This document shows positions 32,227 through 41,912 of a stretch of DNA of 64,000 nt, one piece after another. Source of the DNA: an uncultured Prevotella sp. (GTDB lineage Bacteria; Bacteroidota; Bacteroidia; Bacteroidales; Bacteroidaceae); contig CAJOEC010000023.1 in assembly GCA_905233425.1 (NCBI GenBank), positions 1 through 64,000 of the forward strand. Reading direction: 5' to 3'. The notes below the pieces were generated by a model. It had not been told where the DNA came from. It did no database searches and saw only the letters and a program-made list of their open reading frames with translations. The position numbers and the translations under genes were made by a program. Position 1 is the first letter of the stretch. Every line of letters starts with the position of its first letter.

Positions 32227-33618
32227 TTAATCGTAAATCCTTCCTTTAATTACGGCCTTGCCGAACCGCTCCATGCTCTTGATGAAGCTGCGGAAGCACC
32301 CGTAGGCCGTCACGGTGGCCTCCTCGCGTGTCACCTCAACCGCATATTGGTTGCTCCACTTTCCGAGGTTCTGCCCGATGTCGTAGATAGGCGATGACAC
32401 GGCAGCACGGAATCCGCCTGTGTAGCGTATCAGCGCACGCCCGTTGTCCTGTCGGCCGAAGTACCCGCCAGCCTGTATGGTAGCCCTGATGTCGGCATCC
32501 TCGACGTTGGTGTCTATCGCACGGAGGCAGTTTTTGATGATTCCGTCAATGCGGATGTCGGTACACCAGTTGGCGTAGACACCCCCTGGCTCGTCGGTAA
32601 AATAGTTGGTGGCTCGTATGCCAGTGCCGAAGTTCGTCACAAGGGCGTTTATCCTCACTCCAGTGACGAAAGCCTTGTTCCCGGCCATCGCCTTGTTCTC
32701 AACGGGGTTGATATTGATGGCAGTACCATCCGCCGCCGGGAGCACGTAGGGGTTATCCGCTGGCGGGTTTGCCGCTTTGACAGCCGTGTTGATCGTCAGC
32801 CCCCACACCTTTTCCCCGCCGTCGGTTCTCACCTCGATGCAGTTCTGCGTGTAGTGCTGGCACAGACTCACGTCGAAGTTGCCACCATCGATGGCCACCG
32901 ATGCCTGGTTCCAGTTTGCGCCCTCCTTAACAGCCACACGCAGCAGCGTAATATCCTTGTCGGTGAAGACCACCGCCGCCCCGTTGATATTAGGCTGGCA
33001 CTCAGCGAGGGAAAGGCACATCGTGGAACCCTCAAAGGTGAGACGCTTCTCCTTGCGCAGTACAAGCGTCTCACCGATATAGTAGGCCACGGGCGGGAAG
33101 ACCATCTCGCGGAAGGCGGAGTCAAGAGCCAGCTGCAAGTCAGCCGAGCAGTCCGCCCTCTCCTGTATGCGCCACACAGCACCTTCATCATCGTTTTCGT
33201 TCATTGTCCCGGCTGATAGCCGGGAAGCCTCGGCCCACCACAGCGCGTTACCGATACACCGCCAAGTGCCCTTGACGGCCACACCCTTGAAGATGCGCCT
33301 GTTGGTGGCCACAATCTCAGAGTCGCGGCCAACCAACGTGCCGTTGCTTAGCGTGCCGCCACGGAACTCCAGCGTGCACCCCTTTGGCAGCGTCACCGCC
33401 GCTCCGCCAAGGTCGTAGCCCCACTTCACCACATAGATGACATTCTCCCTTGTCACCTGTTCGACGAAGCCCTTGTTCTTTGCCACCGTGACAATCCGGC
33501 TCTCACTGCTGACAGCCACCGCCTTTGCCACCGTCACCAGCCCCTCGCGCTTTCCAGCAGCAACCATCTTCCCAGCCTTCTCACACGACTGTACACTCCT
33601 TTTCACTTCCATAATCAT
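32227..33618 (-). CDS. Tail spike-like protein (last of tail operon)
   Basis: A 463-residue protein. The N-terminal part has VVKWGYDLGGAAVTLPKGCT, LEFRGGTLSNGTLVG, a motif shared with the larger spike at 37993-40425 (NFDLGGETVSVPSHCIVEFD). It continues as a right-handed beta-helix-like repeat region (GGNFDVSLCQHYTQNCIEVR, GVRINALVTNFGTGIRATNY), the usual fold of capsule or polysaccharide depolymerases. At about residue 130 SRLSAGTMNENDDEG is encoded by an R1 copy on the opposite sense. Likely binds or degrades a host surface glycan. An alternative start lies at 33612. Confidence 0.6.
   Translation of the reverse strand: MIMEVKRSVQSCEKAGKMVAAGKREGLVTVAKAVAVSSESRIVTVAKNKGFVEQVTRENVIYVVKWGYDLGGAAVTLPKGCTLEFRGGTLSNGTLVGRDSEIVATNRRIFKGVAVKGTWRCIGNALWWAEASRLSAGTMNENDDEGAVWRIQERADCSADLQLALDSAFREMVFPPVAYYIGETLVLRKEKRLTFEGSTMCLSLAECQPNINGAAVVFTDKDITLLRVAVKEGANWNQASVAIDGGNFDVSLCQHYTQNCIEVRTDGGEKVWGLTINTAVKAANPPADNPYVLPAADGTAININPVENKAMAGNKAFVTGVRINALVTNFGTGIRATNYFTDEPGGVYANWCTDIRIDGIIKNCLRAIDTNVEDADIRATIQAGGYFGRQDNGRALIRYTGGFRAAVSSPIYDIGQNLGKWSNQYAVEVTREEATVTAYGCFRSFIKSMERFGKAVIKGRIYD
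33194..33224 (+). repeat. R1 hairpin copy inside a leftward gene
   Basis: TTTTCGTTCATTGT then CCCGGCT / AGCCGGG with loop GAT. The element keeps + strand orientation though the gene is on the minus strand, so it is read there as RLSAGTMNE. Confidence 0.9.
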
Positions 33619-33637
33619 TCAACTCTTTTCGTCTCTT

Positions 33638-33674
33638 ATAGCGGAAGCTGGCCACTAAGACCAGCATCCGCTAT
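33638..33674. other. Hairpin before a tiny ORF's stop
   Basis: ATAGCGGA AGCTGG ... CCAGC ATCCGCTAT, imperfect 14-bp stem. No T tract follows on the minus strand, so termination is uncertain. Confidence 0.45.
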
Positions 33675-33683
33675 GTACCTACT

Positions 33684-33773
33684 TTATGCAAAAACCCTCT
33701 TAACTTCTTTATCTCCTATATACCTTTTCTTCAACTCTGCAATGTTGGCTCTTCTCATGAGGATATTGCTCAT
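33684..33773 (-). CDS. Tiny basic protein
   Basis: A 29-residue ORF, MSNILMRRANIAELKKRYIG..., with several Arg/Lys. Its start lies 4 nt beyond the stop of the large tail gene, so coupling is possible. Found by reading; short and not confirmed. Confidence 0.35.
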   Translation of the reverse strand: MSNILMRRANIAELKKRYIGDKEVKRVFA

Positions 33774-33776
33774 ACC

Positions 33777-36700
33777 TTAATACTGAGAAATTACTTTCCT
33801 GTCACCATCTTCATAACTGATACAGATACTTTCGCGGTGAATGAGGTTTCTGTCAAAGTTATTGCCAACTCTGTAAAGCCTTATCCTTTTAGTCTTTGTG
33901 TCAATAGATGTCAGAGTGAAGTGATTCTGATTTATAGTATCTGGAATAGATACAGTATCATTCATTATTCCAGGGTCGCTGTAACCTCCTCTTGGGTAAA
34001 CGCAAAACATTTGGTTGGGATAGTTAGCAAGTTCGTCTTTTACATACACGCCAATAGCATCAAAGTGCCAGTGCCCAAACATATACATTATAAATACTCC
34101 GCCATTCTGTTGGAAAGTATCAACTTGTTCAAGAATATGTCTAAACAAAGTTCCATTGTCATCATCACCAGGGCCAACAATATCCAAGTCAGCAGAAGTA
34201 AAATTGCAATTCCAGAATGTCATCCGATTATTCGTAAGTGGAATGTGTGCAGCAATAATGACGTGTCTTCCTAACGCTAATGCACTATTTGCATTGTTCT
34301 CTCCATAAAGAGTATTTTCAAGCCAATTACTCTGTTCTCGGTCAAAGTGCATACTGTCATATACTATAAGTCTTACATTAGCATCTACATAGTCTTTGTA
34401 ATAGTAGCACTTTTCATCAGTATATTCTACACCCCAATCCTCAATTCCTTGCATGTAGAAATCAAATGTTTCAGCAGCAGTAGCCAATCGTCCTGTCCCA
34501 GTTTCAGGGTCTGGGTAATTGGCTACATCATGGTTGCCTATTACTTTGAATAGACTATTATATCCTTCAATATCAGGCCATGTTTTATGAGCCGTTGAAC
34601 GCCAGTCGTTAGAAGCAATATCACCAAGAATAATACCATCGTCAATATAATCACTATATTGGGCTATAAAGTCCAAGAAATTCTGCATATTTGACGTGGA
34701 ACCGTGGATATCTGTCAAAGTAGCCAATGTAAGTGTCTTATAAGTAATATAAGGCTGACCACCAGGAGACGGGTCATCGGGGTCTAAGGACGGCCTTTTG
34801 CAAACAGTCCTATTCAACGACTTTACTATTGGCAGGAACTTTGACTCAGGGAACATTTCTGTAGACTCAACAGCCTTGGAAATCTCCTTATAGAAGCCTT
34901 CTGTTACATCATAGCCATTGACAGTTAATTTATTAATGTACCCTGTTCTATCAACATTGCTAATAAGCCTGTCTATCAAGAAATATTTTGCATCCGAAGG
35001 TGCTGTTCCTGTATATGTCTTATTGCTCGAAGACAAAGCTATTGGAGTAGTATCGTCACAAAGAACAATACTATCAGAAGAATGCTCCTTGAGATAAGCA
35101 AAATTCAAAACAGTACTACCTATTGAAATATTTATACTATCGCCACCAGATATAGGTATGATAGAATGTTTGCCAGCTCCTAATTCACCACTACCGCTAA
35201 TCCACTTATCAAATAGAGGAAGTTCACTCAATGGAACACCATAATTTTCAGACTTGATAGTATCTACTATAGTAGTGACACCAATATTATCCCTTGCCTG
35301 TGCCTTTTGAGCATCAGATAAGTCTTGTACATTAGTAGAGACGAAATCATTTAATTGATTAAGATATACAGTCTTTGCCGTAACAGGGCTTTTCTTATTT
35401 GTCTGGAAAGATAAAAGAATATAGGTAGCATTAGCGGTATCAGATGACTGAATTGCAATGTTCTGCCAGGAATTATTTTTTATTCCGTATTGTTTTAATA
35501 TATTATAGTTTTCATCAACAATAAAGATATTAGAATAAGAACTATCTGAACAAAAACAATAGAGCAAATAATCCGTATCAGGAATAATGTCAATAGTACA
35601 TATTGAATAAGAATTGGATTCTGTCTGTGTTGCAACACCATTTACATTTTTCCATGCTTTGATATCTTCAATCGCAAGTTCTACATCCACATTGTAAGTT
35701 CCGATGCTGTCTGTAAGCTTATCAGTTACATTAGTAGTTGCATAGTTTTGTAGAGCTGCATATACAGCACCACTATCAATAGGATTATGACTGTTCTCAG
35801 TTGGTGCATCGTCAAATGTTCCATTCCCAAAACCAAGATTCTGTCTTGCCTGTTTCTTTTCGACATCAGTAAAACTCTGGCTATCTACTGATACAAGTTT
35901 CGGTAACTCATCATCAATCTCGTTAATCCTTGTCTTTACGTCTTTCAACTCATAAAGACTAAAGTTTGAAATCGTGACATCCAAAGGATAGGTAAGAGTG
36001 TCTATACTACCATAATAAATATACAGAAAACTCCAGCCAGAGGTCTTTTGAATATTGATTTCAATATGACCATTTTTGATATATACAGTTTTACCAGAAT
36101 AGTAGTCTACTATATAAATTACTCCACCTGTCGAACTTTCAGAAGCACTCAGACGTGCTAACGTATCATCCCCCTCATAACTGACATCAAAACTAAGGTT
36201 ATACACCTTACCGTTCTCCAACGAGGACAAATTCATCCTAATTGCAGACGATTGTATTGAATTAGCCAACAGATGCCAAATGCCATTATGACCACTTTCA
36301 TCCAATTCAAAAGTGGCTTTCGATGTTGAGTTTCTATTGCCCCATGAACTAGCAATACTTGTTTTGTCAACATCAAAAGTTGTAGCATCATGCACCATTC
36401 TGAAAGTACCGTTACTGTCTGGAATATTCTGACTGTCAAGCGTTGGTGCTGCGTCCACTCCTTGCCAATTAGCAGTATTGGTAAAATCAGTAGCAGCTGT
36501 AGAAGCATTATCAAGAGTATGCATCAACCTATATTGCACATACTTGTTGTCACTATTAGGTACAGAACCATTGCCAGGACTCTCTACAAACTTCACACTC
36601 ATGCCTGGCTGCCTTGCGCTTGTGGGAACCTTTGCGAGGGCGGTGGCCAGCGTGTAGGTGTTGCCGCCGCTGCCGTTCCCCGTGGGGAAATGCTTGCTGA

Positions 36701-37253
36701 CATCGTAGGCGCCGCCAGAGCTGCCGCCCGCGACGTTGTTGGCGAAGTATGCGTCGTTGTCGCTGCCGTCCTTGCCGAGGTAGACCTCGACCGTCTCGCC
36801 CTCCTCCCAGGTGTTGGAGGCGCTGACAGGCTCGCCGTCGTAGTAGAGAGGCAGCGCGCCCGTGTTGTTGATGTTGAGGGTCACGCCGCTTGCGGCCGTG
36901 TTGGCATGGGTCATCCGCACCTTCATGCTGCCGCCGCTCTTGTAGCCGCTGCCCAGCACATAGTTCTCCGCGCTGAAAGCCTTGTCGGCGACGTCGGCCC
37001 CGGTGCCGCAGACGTAGAAGCCCATCTTGGCCTCGTTGCAGTTGGCCTTTGCGGCAACATCGATAGCGTCTTGCTGCTGGGGACTCAGACCTGCAATAGC
37101 ATTGTCAATCCTCTGCACATGGTTATATGTCTCAGCATTTATCTGACTCTGCTTCCTCTCATTGTTGGTGTCAAGCACCTGGTCGGCGGTGGTGACGACC
37201 TTCTCATAGCTTGTGGAGTCTATCCTGCCTGCGATCTCAAATATATCAGCCAT
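33777..37253 (-). CDS. Tail protein with metallophosphoesterase domain
   Basis: A 1158-residue protein. Residues 1-230 are GC-rich phage sequence (DQVLDTNNERKQSQINAETY, NTGALPLYYDGEP). From about residue 230 (near 36560) the DNA becomes AT-rich and A/T-ending. The C-terminal third (about 839-1090) holds a calcineurin-like phosphoesterase: LTDIHG, GDIASND, GNHDV, AAHIP and GHWHFD, all metal-binding motifs of the family. Between them lie several carbohydrate-binding-like beta segments. Such a domain could cleave a phosphodiester in a host capsule or glycan. It overlaps no neighbour and is followed by the tiny ORF. Confidence 0.7.
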   Translation of the reverse strand: MADIFEIAGRIDSTSYEKVVTTADQVLDTNNERKQSQINAETYNHVQRIDNAIAGLSPQQQDAIDVAAKANCNEAKMGFYVCGTGADVADKAFSAENYVLGSGYKSGGSMKVRMTHANTAASGVTLNINNTGALPLYYDGEPVSASNTWEEGETVEVYLGKDGSDNDAYFANNVAGGSSGGAYDVSKHFPTGNGSGGNTYTLATALAKVPTSARQPGMSVKFVESPGNGSVPNSDNKYVQYRLMHTLDNASTAATDFTNTANWQGVDAAPTLDSQNIPDSNGTFRMVHDATTFDVDKTSIASSWGNRNSTSKATFELDESGHNGIWHLLANSIQSSAIRMNLSSLENGKVYNLSFDVSYEGDDTLARLSASESSTGGVIYIVDYYSGKTVYIKNGHIEINIQKTSGWSFLYIYYGSIDTLTYPLDVTISNFSLYELKDVKTRINEIDDELPKLVSVDSQSFTDVEKKQARQNLGFGNGTFDDAPTENSHNPIDSGAVYAALQNYATTNVTDKLTDSIGTYNVDVELAIEDIKAWKNVNGVATQTESNSYSICTIDIIPDTDYLLYCFCSDSSYSNIFIVDENYNILKQYGIKNNSWQNIAIQSSDTANATYILLSFQTNKKSPVTAKTVYLNQLNDFVSTNVQDLSDAQKAQARDNIGVTTIVDTIKSENYGVPLSELPLFDKWISGSGELGAGKHSIIPISGGDSINISIGSTVLNFAYLKEHSSDSIVLCDDTTPIALSSSNKTYTGTAPSDAKYFLIDRLISNVDRTGYINKLTVNGYDVTEGFYKEISKAVESTEMFPESKFLPIVKSLNRTVCKRPSLDPDDPSPGGQPYITYKTLTLATLTDIHGSTSNMQNFLDFIAQYSDYIDDGIILGDIASNDWRSTAHKTWPDIEGYNSLFKVIGNHDVANYPDPETGTGRLATAAETFDFYMQGIEDWGVEYTDEKCYYYKDYVDANVRLIVYDSMHFDREQSNWLENTLYGENNANSALALGRHVIIAAHIPLTNNRMTFWNCNFTSADLDIVGPGDDDNGTLFRHILEQVDTFQQNGGVFIMYMFGHWHFDAIGVYVKDELANYPNQMFCVYPRGGYSDPGIMNDTVSIPDTINQNHFTLTSIDTKTKRIRLYRVGNNFDRNLIHRESICISYEDGDRKVISQY

Positions 37254-37264
37254 AGTCTTGAATG

Positions 37265-37996
37265 TTAATTGTTAGCGACGGTAATTCTGTAAGTAAAGGT
37301 ACCGGCGCCGCGCTCCTCGGTGTTCTGGTAAGCCCTGTAGCCAGTCTTGTCAGTCGGTATCTCGGTAAAGGCAAGGCTGGTGTCGTAGGTAGACACAAGG
37401 GCGAGTGCAGAGAGCCTGAAGTTGTCGGGGACTTCAATGAAGATGTGGTCCTGGGCGGCAGTCGTGATTCTCTTCGTGAAGCTTCCGGCGGCATGGGGCG
37501 TGTTTTCTTCCGTCATGGCGGCATGGGCGTAGTCGGCACCGTGGCCGGTAGAGATGGGTCTGACACCGACGCAGCTTTTGCTGGCGACCTTTGTCATGTC
37601 GCCAATCTCGAAGACGGCGGTATAGTAGTTGTTGCCGTCCACGGCATCGATGGTGTCGGCATAACTCAGCGCCTTTCTGTTGGTGGCACTGTCCGAGAGG
37701 CTTGCGATAGGGCTGACCCCGTCGGGCTTCGCGCTGTAGCTGCCCCTGTATATATAGATATGGTCGGCGTCGGTGCTGATGGTGGCCGCGAGGCTGATGC
37801 TCCTGCCCTCGCCCACGAACACGGGGCTTGTGGCGTCGAGACCCACCGTGATGGCCTTTCCGAGCACTATGCTGTTTATCTTGTCCTGCGTCAGCCCTAT
37901 CTCGTCGTCGATCACGTCCTCGGCACCGCACACATGGCCTCCGTTGGCCGCATTGTATATCCGCGAAGGGATAGCCGTTCTCTTCTCGTCTGTCAT
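37265..37996 (-). CDS. Tail fibre-type protein
   Basis: A 243-residue beta-rich protein (AITVGLDATSPVFVGEGRSI, HIYIYRGSYSAKPDGVS, NNYYTAVFEIGDMTKVASKS). It overlaps the preceding spike gene by 4 nt (ATGA) and lies 11 nt before the chimeric tail gene. Its role as a chaperone or a fibre adaptor is not known. Confidence 0.5.
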   Translation of the reverse strand: MTDEKRTAIPSRIYNAANGGHVCGAEDVIDDEIGLTQDKINSIVLGKAITVGLDATSPVFVGEGRSISLAATISTDADHIYIYRGSYSAKPDGVSPIASLSDSATNRKALSYADTIDAVDGNNYYTAVFEIGDMTKVASKSCVGVRPISTGHGADYAHAAMTEENTPHAAGSFTKRITTAAQDHIFIEVPDNFRLSALALVSTYDTSLAFTEIPTDKTGYRAYQNTEERGAGTFTYRITVANN

Positions 37997-40425
37997 AGCT
38001 GTTCTCCTCCATTTATGTTGTTGTCGTTGTTGTCATTCCCCTCGTTATCCCCGCCCGAAGAAGGTGTGTCGTCGCCATCGCTGCCCTCACCTCCGCCGCC
38101 GGGTTCCACAGTGCCGCTGCCACTTTGGGAGGGGATAGTCACTGGGGTGCCGTCGGCATAGACCCATTGGCTCCCGCCGGCGTAATAGACGGGCTTTGTC
38201 ACTGCAGGGCTGCCCTCGGTAAGCATGAACATGAAGCCTACATAGACATCGGTACTGGGGGGAAGGTTGCCGACAGAGCCGGAACGCCTTACGCCAGCGA
38301 CAGCACCGTCGTACTCATTCCAGCGCTTCACATCGCCGCTCTGCTTGAAATAGACAGTCCTGCCCAGTGTCGTGTCCCTGTAGGCAAAACCGTTGTCAAA
38401 CGCGCCAAGAGCCTCAGTAGGCCGCTGGGCAGTGGTGCCGCGGCTCCTCGCGGCATGGAACCCCTGTTCATCATACCAGGAGTTCTTTAACGCGCCCGTT
38501 TGCTGGTCAGTGTACACCTGAGCAAAGTGTAAGGTCTTGAAAAAGCCCTCGTCGTTACAGAAATACACAGCCTCGTTAGTGTGCTCGTTGTAAAAGGGAA
38601 TGTTTGCAAGGCTTCCGTACCTGAAGCCGAGGAAATGGCCTCCGCCACTACCTCTTGCCACATTCAGTATCTTCTTCCCTTCGTCATACGTGATGGTGTC
38701 GATATTCTTCACGACATCCCTGACCGGGTTGTATTCTGTCATCACGCCTTTGAGCTTAGTGGTCGCAAGTGAGGGCGACCAGTAGAAGCAAGCCTCGTAC
38801 ATACGCCCGGTCTTTGCCCCGCCACGGTTCGCCTCGTACACATGCACGCAGCAGAAGGCCACATTCTTCTCAACCTTGACCACATATTCCCTCTGTCCGC
38901 TGCCGTCAATGCCTAAGTTGGCACACACCTTCGAGTAAAACTCACTGTAAGGGCTGCCAAAAGGTGTTATCCAGTACGTGCCGCTCGGGACATTGTTGTA
39001 GATGTCGCCGAAGGTCACGTCCCTGTTCTCCTCGCGGCTTTCGGGCAGCATGTCGGTGAAACGGTAGCAGGGGTCGGCGAGATTGTTGGGTCCTATGTTT
39101 ATGTGCCCGCCTGTATATGGGTAGGCGTTCCTGTTGCCGTCGAGGGAGTACTTGAAACTGCCGTCTTGGCCGTCGCCGTCCCATTTCCCGTTATACTTCG
39201 CGTCAATGCCAGTGGGGAGGTTGCCGTTGGCGTCGCGTGCCAACTTCACGCCGTTGAGCGTGTGGTTCCTTATCCTGTACAGTTTGCCGTATGCGCCCTT
39301 GTACTGCGTGGCCACCTTGTCTATCGTGAGTCCGTAGCAGTTGTTGTCCATGTCCACAAGGTAGGGCACCTGGTACTCGCTGGAGTAGAAGTCCCAGAAG
39401 TCGGTGCCGTTTATGAGTATGTCGCGCACCATGTCCGCCTTCACGCCAGCCCACATCATCCTGTTGGCCTGTATCTCGCAGTCGGTAATCTTTATGTTGT
39501 TGCACTCGCCGTTGTCCCATCCGATGAAGCCGTGCTTGGGGTATTCTAAGCGTGCGGGTTCGTCGGGGGTGATGAGCAGACCATGGGCGGTGTCCTGTCC
39601 GAGAGCCTTTATCTCGCCGTCGTAAGGGTCTACCCAGTCTTCGATGTCGTTCACGCCCCTGTTGAGCAGGAACCCGTAGTTGGTGCCGCCAATGACGACC
39701 TTGTCGAAGTGGAGGGCTGTCATCCATGAGTCATAGCAGGTGTCGCACCACACGCCGGCAAGCAGGTTTATGTCAATCTTGCAGTTCGACATGCAGAAGT
39801 CATAGAAGCCCTGGTGTGTCCCCAGGTGCTCGCCTCCGGCGTAGTTGAGGAGGGCGACAGCAGCACCGCCATACCACAGGCTCCTCCTCTCATGCCTGAA
39901 GCTTCCGTCGGCGTTGCGTATGCCGTCATTCCTTCCGCCGATGAAATTGACGTTGTCAATCTTTATGTTGATGACATTGAGGTACTCGCGATCCCGCTGG
40001 TCCCACACGTCGCCCCACAAGTCCTCATAGACCCTCGTCCAGTCGAGGGTGACAATGCCCCTCCCGACAGGCACGGCGTGGGGATGGTAAAGCTCCAGCC
40101 CGCACACACGGCTTTGGGCGTGAAGCCCGATGAACAGACTCTCGCACCTTGTGCCAGTGGTGCTGCCGAAGACGCTGCACCACGGACCGAGCGACAGAGT
40201 GCCGTTGTTCACGCTTCCGCCGTCGAACTCCACAATGCAGTGGCTGGGCACGGAGACAGTCTCCCCCCCGAGGTCGAAGTTAGACCTCACCACATACTTT
40301 GTGTCCTCGTCGGTCACCTGCAGGCCGAAGGGGATGTTCGGCTTCAGGTACTTGGTTCCATATATCCTGTCGGGGTCGCTGTTGACAGGCCCGCCGACAA
40401 ACACGTTTACATTAGGCTTTCCCAT
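37993..40425 (-). CDS. Tail spike, beta-helix type
   Basis: An 810-residue protein. The N-terminus MGKPNVNVFVGGPVNSDPDR is a virion anchor typical of Bacteroides phage spikes. NFDLGGETVSVPSHCIVEFD follows, then a beta-helix region (NINIKIDNVNFIGGRNDGIR-like repeats, NNIKITDCEIQANRMMW) and a C-terminal part with GTTAQRPTEALGAFDNGFAY and an acidic Gly/Ser tail ending SSGGDNEGNDNNDN. Probable depolymerase or receptor-binding protein. Confidence 0.65.
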   Translation of the reverse strand: MGKPNVNVFVGGPVNSDPDRIYGTKYLKPNIPFGLQVTDEDTKYVVRSNFDLGGETVSVPSHCIVEFDGGSVNNGTLSLGPWCSVFGSTTGTRCESLFIGLHAQSRVCGLELYHPHAVPVGRGIVTLDWTRVYEDLWGDVWDQRDREYLNVINIKIDNVNFIGGRNDGIRNADGSFRHERRSLWYGGAAVALLNYAGGEHLGTHQGFYDFCMSNCKIDINLLAGVWCDTCYDSWMTALHFDKVVIGGTNYGFLLNRGVNDIEDWVDPYDGEIKALGQDTAHGLLITPDEPARLEYPKHGFIGWDNGECNNIKITDCEIQANRMMWAGVKADMVRDILINGTDFWDFYSSEYQVPYLVDMDNNCYGLTIDKVATQYKGAYGKLYRIRNHTLNGVKLARDANGNLPTGIDAKYNGKWDGDGQDGSFKYSLDGNRNAYPYTGGHINIGPNNLADPCYRFTDMLPESREENRDVTFGDIYNNVPSGTYWITPFGSPYSEFYSKVCANLGIDGSGQREYVVKVEKNVAFCCVHVYEANRGGAKTGRMYEACFYWSPSLATTKLKGVMTEYNPVRDVVKNIDTITYDEGKKILNVARGSGGGHFLGFRYGSLANIPFYNEHTNEAVYFCNDEGFFKTLHFAQVYTDQQTGALKNSWYDEQGFHAARSRGTTAQRPTEALGAFDNGFAYRDTTLGRTVYFKQSGDVKRWNEYDGAVAGVRRSGSVGNLPPSTDVYVGFMFMLTEGSPAVTKPVYYAGGSQWVYADGTPVTIPSQSGSGTVEPGGGGEGSDGDDTPSSGGDNEGNDNNDNNINGGEQL

Positions 40426-40431
40426 ATCTCT

Positions 40432-41556
40432 TTATCCGTTTATGTCAATATTGTAATTCCCTGCGCTGAAGCTGTTCTCGCTGACATACACCCAGTACTC
40501 GTTGCCGCCGATGACCGTAGGCTCCGCAGGCTCAACAAAGGCAATCTCTATGCCGTTGATGTCGGCGCGAATGAACTTGCTCTTCAAGGCGCTGCCGAGG
40601 ATGACCACAATGTGCTCGCCGTCGCCGACCTCGCGGTCGTAGGCGTTCCTCATGCCGTGGCCCACGCTGATGGCATAGGCAGGGAGGATGATGTCGGCAT
40701 AGTCGCCACCGTCGGCAATGGCTCCGAGGAATGCGCTTGGGTAGTGGACGATTGTCTCCTGCCTCATGTACTCGATGCCCATAATCTGCGCCTTGCACTT
40801 AATCTTTATCCTGTCGTTGACAAGCCGCTCCAAAGGCAGTTCGACGGTCTCGGTGAAGCCTCCTGTCCTCTCCTTTGCGAGGAAAGCGGTGGAACGCTCC
40901 TCTGTCTCCTCGTTGTCGTCGTTCCAGTAGAACCTTATCCACTCGAACATGCCGATGGTCTCGCTGTCGTCGGTCCTGGTGCTCGCGGCGATGGTCACCG
41001 TGCAGCCCTCCTCGCCGATGTAGTAGGTGGGCGTGACAACCATGTTGATGCCGCGGTAGACCTCGCCCGTGATGTCCTCGAGCTTCTGCCAAAGGGCGTC
41101 GAAAGCTTCGGTGAGTGTCTTTTGGCACACGCCAATCAGTTCGTTGCTCCCGAACGTGCTGGCCAGCGCATAGCCGTTGGCGGCAGCGCTCCTTATCTCG
41201 TTGAGCAGTGAGGGGTCGAGTTTCTTCTCGGTGACGGCATAGTTGGCGATGTCGGGGGTCTTCACCTCTCCGTCGCCGATGTGTCGGCTTTTCACCTCTC
41301 CGTCGCCTATGTTCACCGCCTTGACCTCTCCGGGGGCGATGTGCCGGCTCCTCACGCTGTTGTCGGCCAGTGCGCGGCTGTCTACACAGGCGTCGCTGAG
41401 GTGCTCGTTCCTTATCGCACCCACGAGGATGTGGAACCAGTCGATAACACGCTGTGCTATCTTACTGCCGGTGATGGCTCTGTCTGCCACGTCTCGCGTC
41501 TGCACCAGCACGCGCCAGCCTGCAACATGCTGGCAATACTCAAACATCTTCATCAT
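40432..41556 (-). CDS. Tail-fibre or appendage protein
   Basis: A 374-residue protein. The first third repeats short units (SRALADNSVRSRHIAPGEVK, AVNIGDGEVKSRHIGDGEVK), as seen in beta-prism or collar-type fibre shafts. The rest is beta-rich (TYYIGEEGCTVTIAASTRTD, EWIRFYWNDDNEETEERS). Starts with MMKMFEYCQHVAGWRVLVQT. No enzyme motif. An R1 copy lies directly in front. Confidence 0.5.
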   Translation of the reverse strand: MMKMFEYCQHVAGWRVLVQTRDVADRAITGSKIAQRVIDWFHILVGAIRNEHLSDACVDSRALADNSVRSRHIAPGEVKAVNIGDGEVKSRHIGDGEVKTPDIANYAVTEKKLDPSLLNEIRSAAANGYALASTFGSNELIGVCQKTLTEAFDALWQKLEDITGEVYRGINMVVTPTYYIGEEGCTVTIAASTRTDDSETIGMFEWIRFYWNDDNEETEERSTAFLAKERTGGFTETVELPLERLVNDRIKIKCKAQIMGIEYMRQETIVHYPSAFLGAIADGGDYADIILPAYAISVGHGMRNAYDREVGDGEHIVVILGSALKSKFIRADINGIEIAFVEPAEPTVIGGNEYWVYVSENSFSAGNYNIDING

Positions 41557-41562
41557 TATTTT

Positions 41563-41593
41563 TTTTCGTTTATTGTCCCGCCTGGCAGGCGGG
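41563..41593 (+). repeat. R1 hairpin copy between leftward genes
   Basis: TTTTCGTTTATTGT then CCCGCCT / AGGCGGG with loop GGC. Confidence 0.9.
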
Positions 41594-41598
41594 CTATG

Positions 41599-41865
41599 TC
41601 ATACAACAAAACATTTCGTCACTACCACCGGCGTTGCCAGCCGCAGCTGTTCTTCGCGATTGGTGGTGACGTGTATCTCGAAAGCAGTGCCGCTCTCCGG
41701 TGTCTGTCCGTAGTTGGCCCAGCCGCCATCGCGTTCCTGTTTCAGTGTCACCACAGGGGCGCGGCTCTCCAGTTCTATGTGAACCGTTGCCGCATCATCA
41801 ACGCTGAACACTTCGCTGATCCAGCCGTTGACTTCATCGTCAAATGTAAACCTCAGCTCTCTCAT
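41599..41865 (-). CDS. Small beta-sandwich-like protein
   Basis: An 88-residue protein (MRELRFTFDDEVNGWISEVF, ATVHIELESRAPVVTL) with alternating beta pattern. Likely a small virion decoration or adaptor protein. It sits between an adaptor-like gene and the appendage gene. Confidence 0.45.
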   Translation of the reverse strand: MRELRFTFDDEVNGWISEVFSVDDAATVHIELESRAPVVTLKQERDGGWANYGQTPESGTAFEIHVTTNREEQLRLATPVVVTKCFVV

Positions 41866-41912
41866 AGTCGTAATGCACCTTGCGCTTATCCCACAAGGTC
41901 TTCTTCAGTCCA

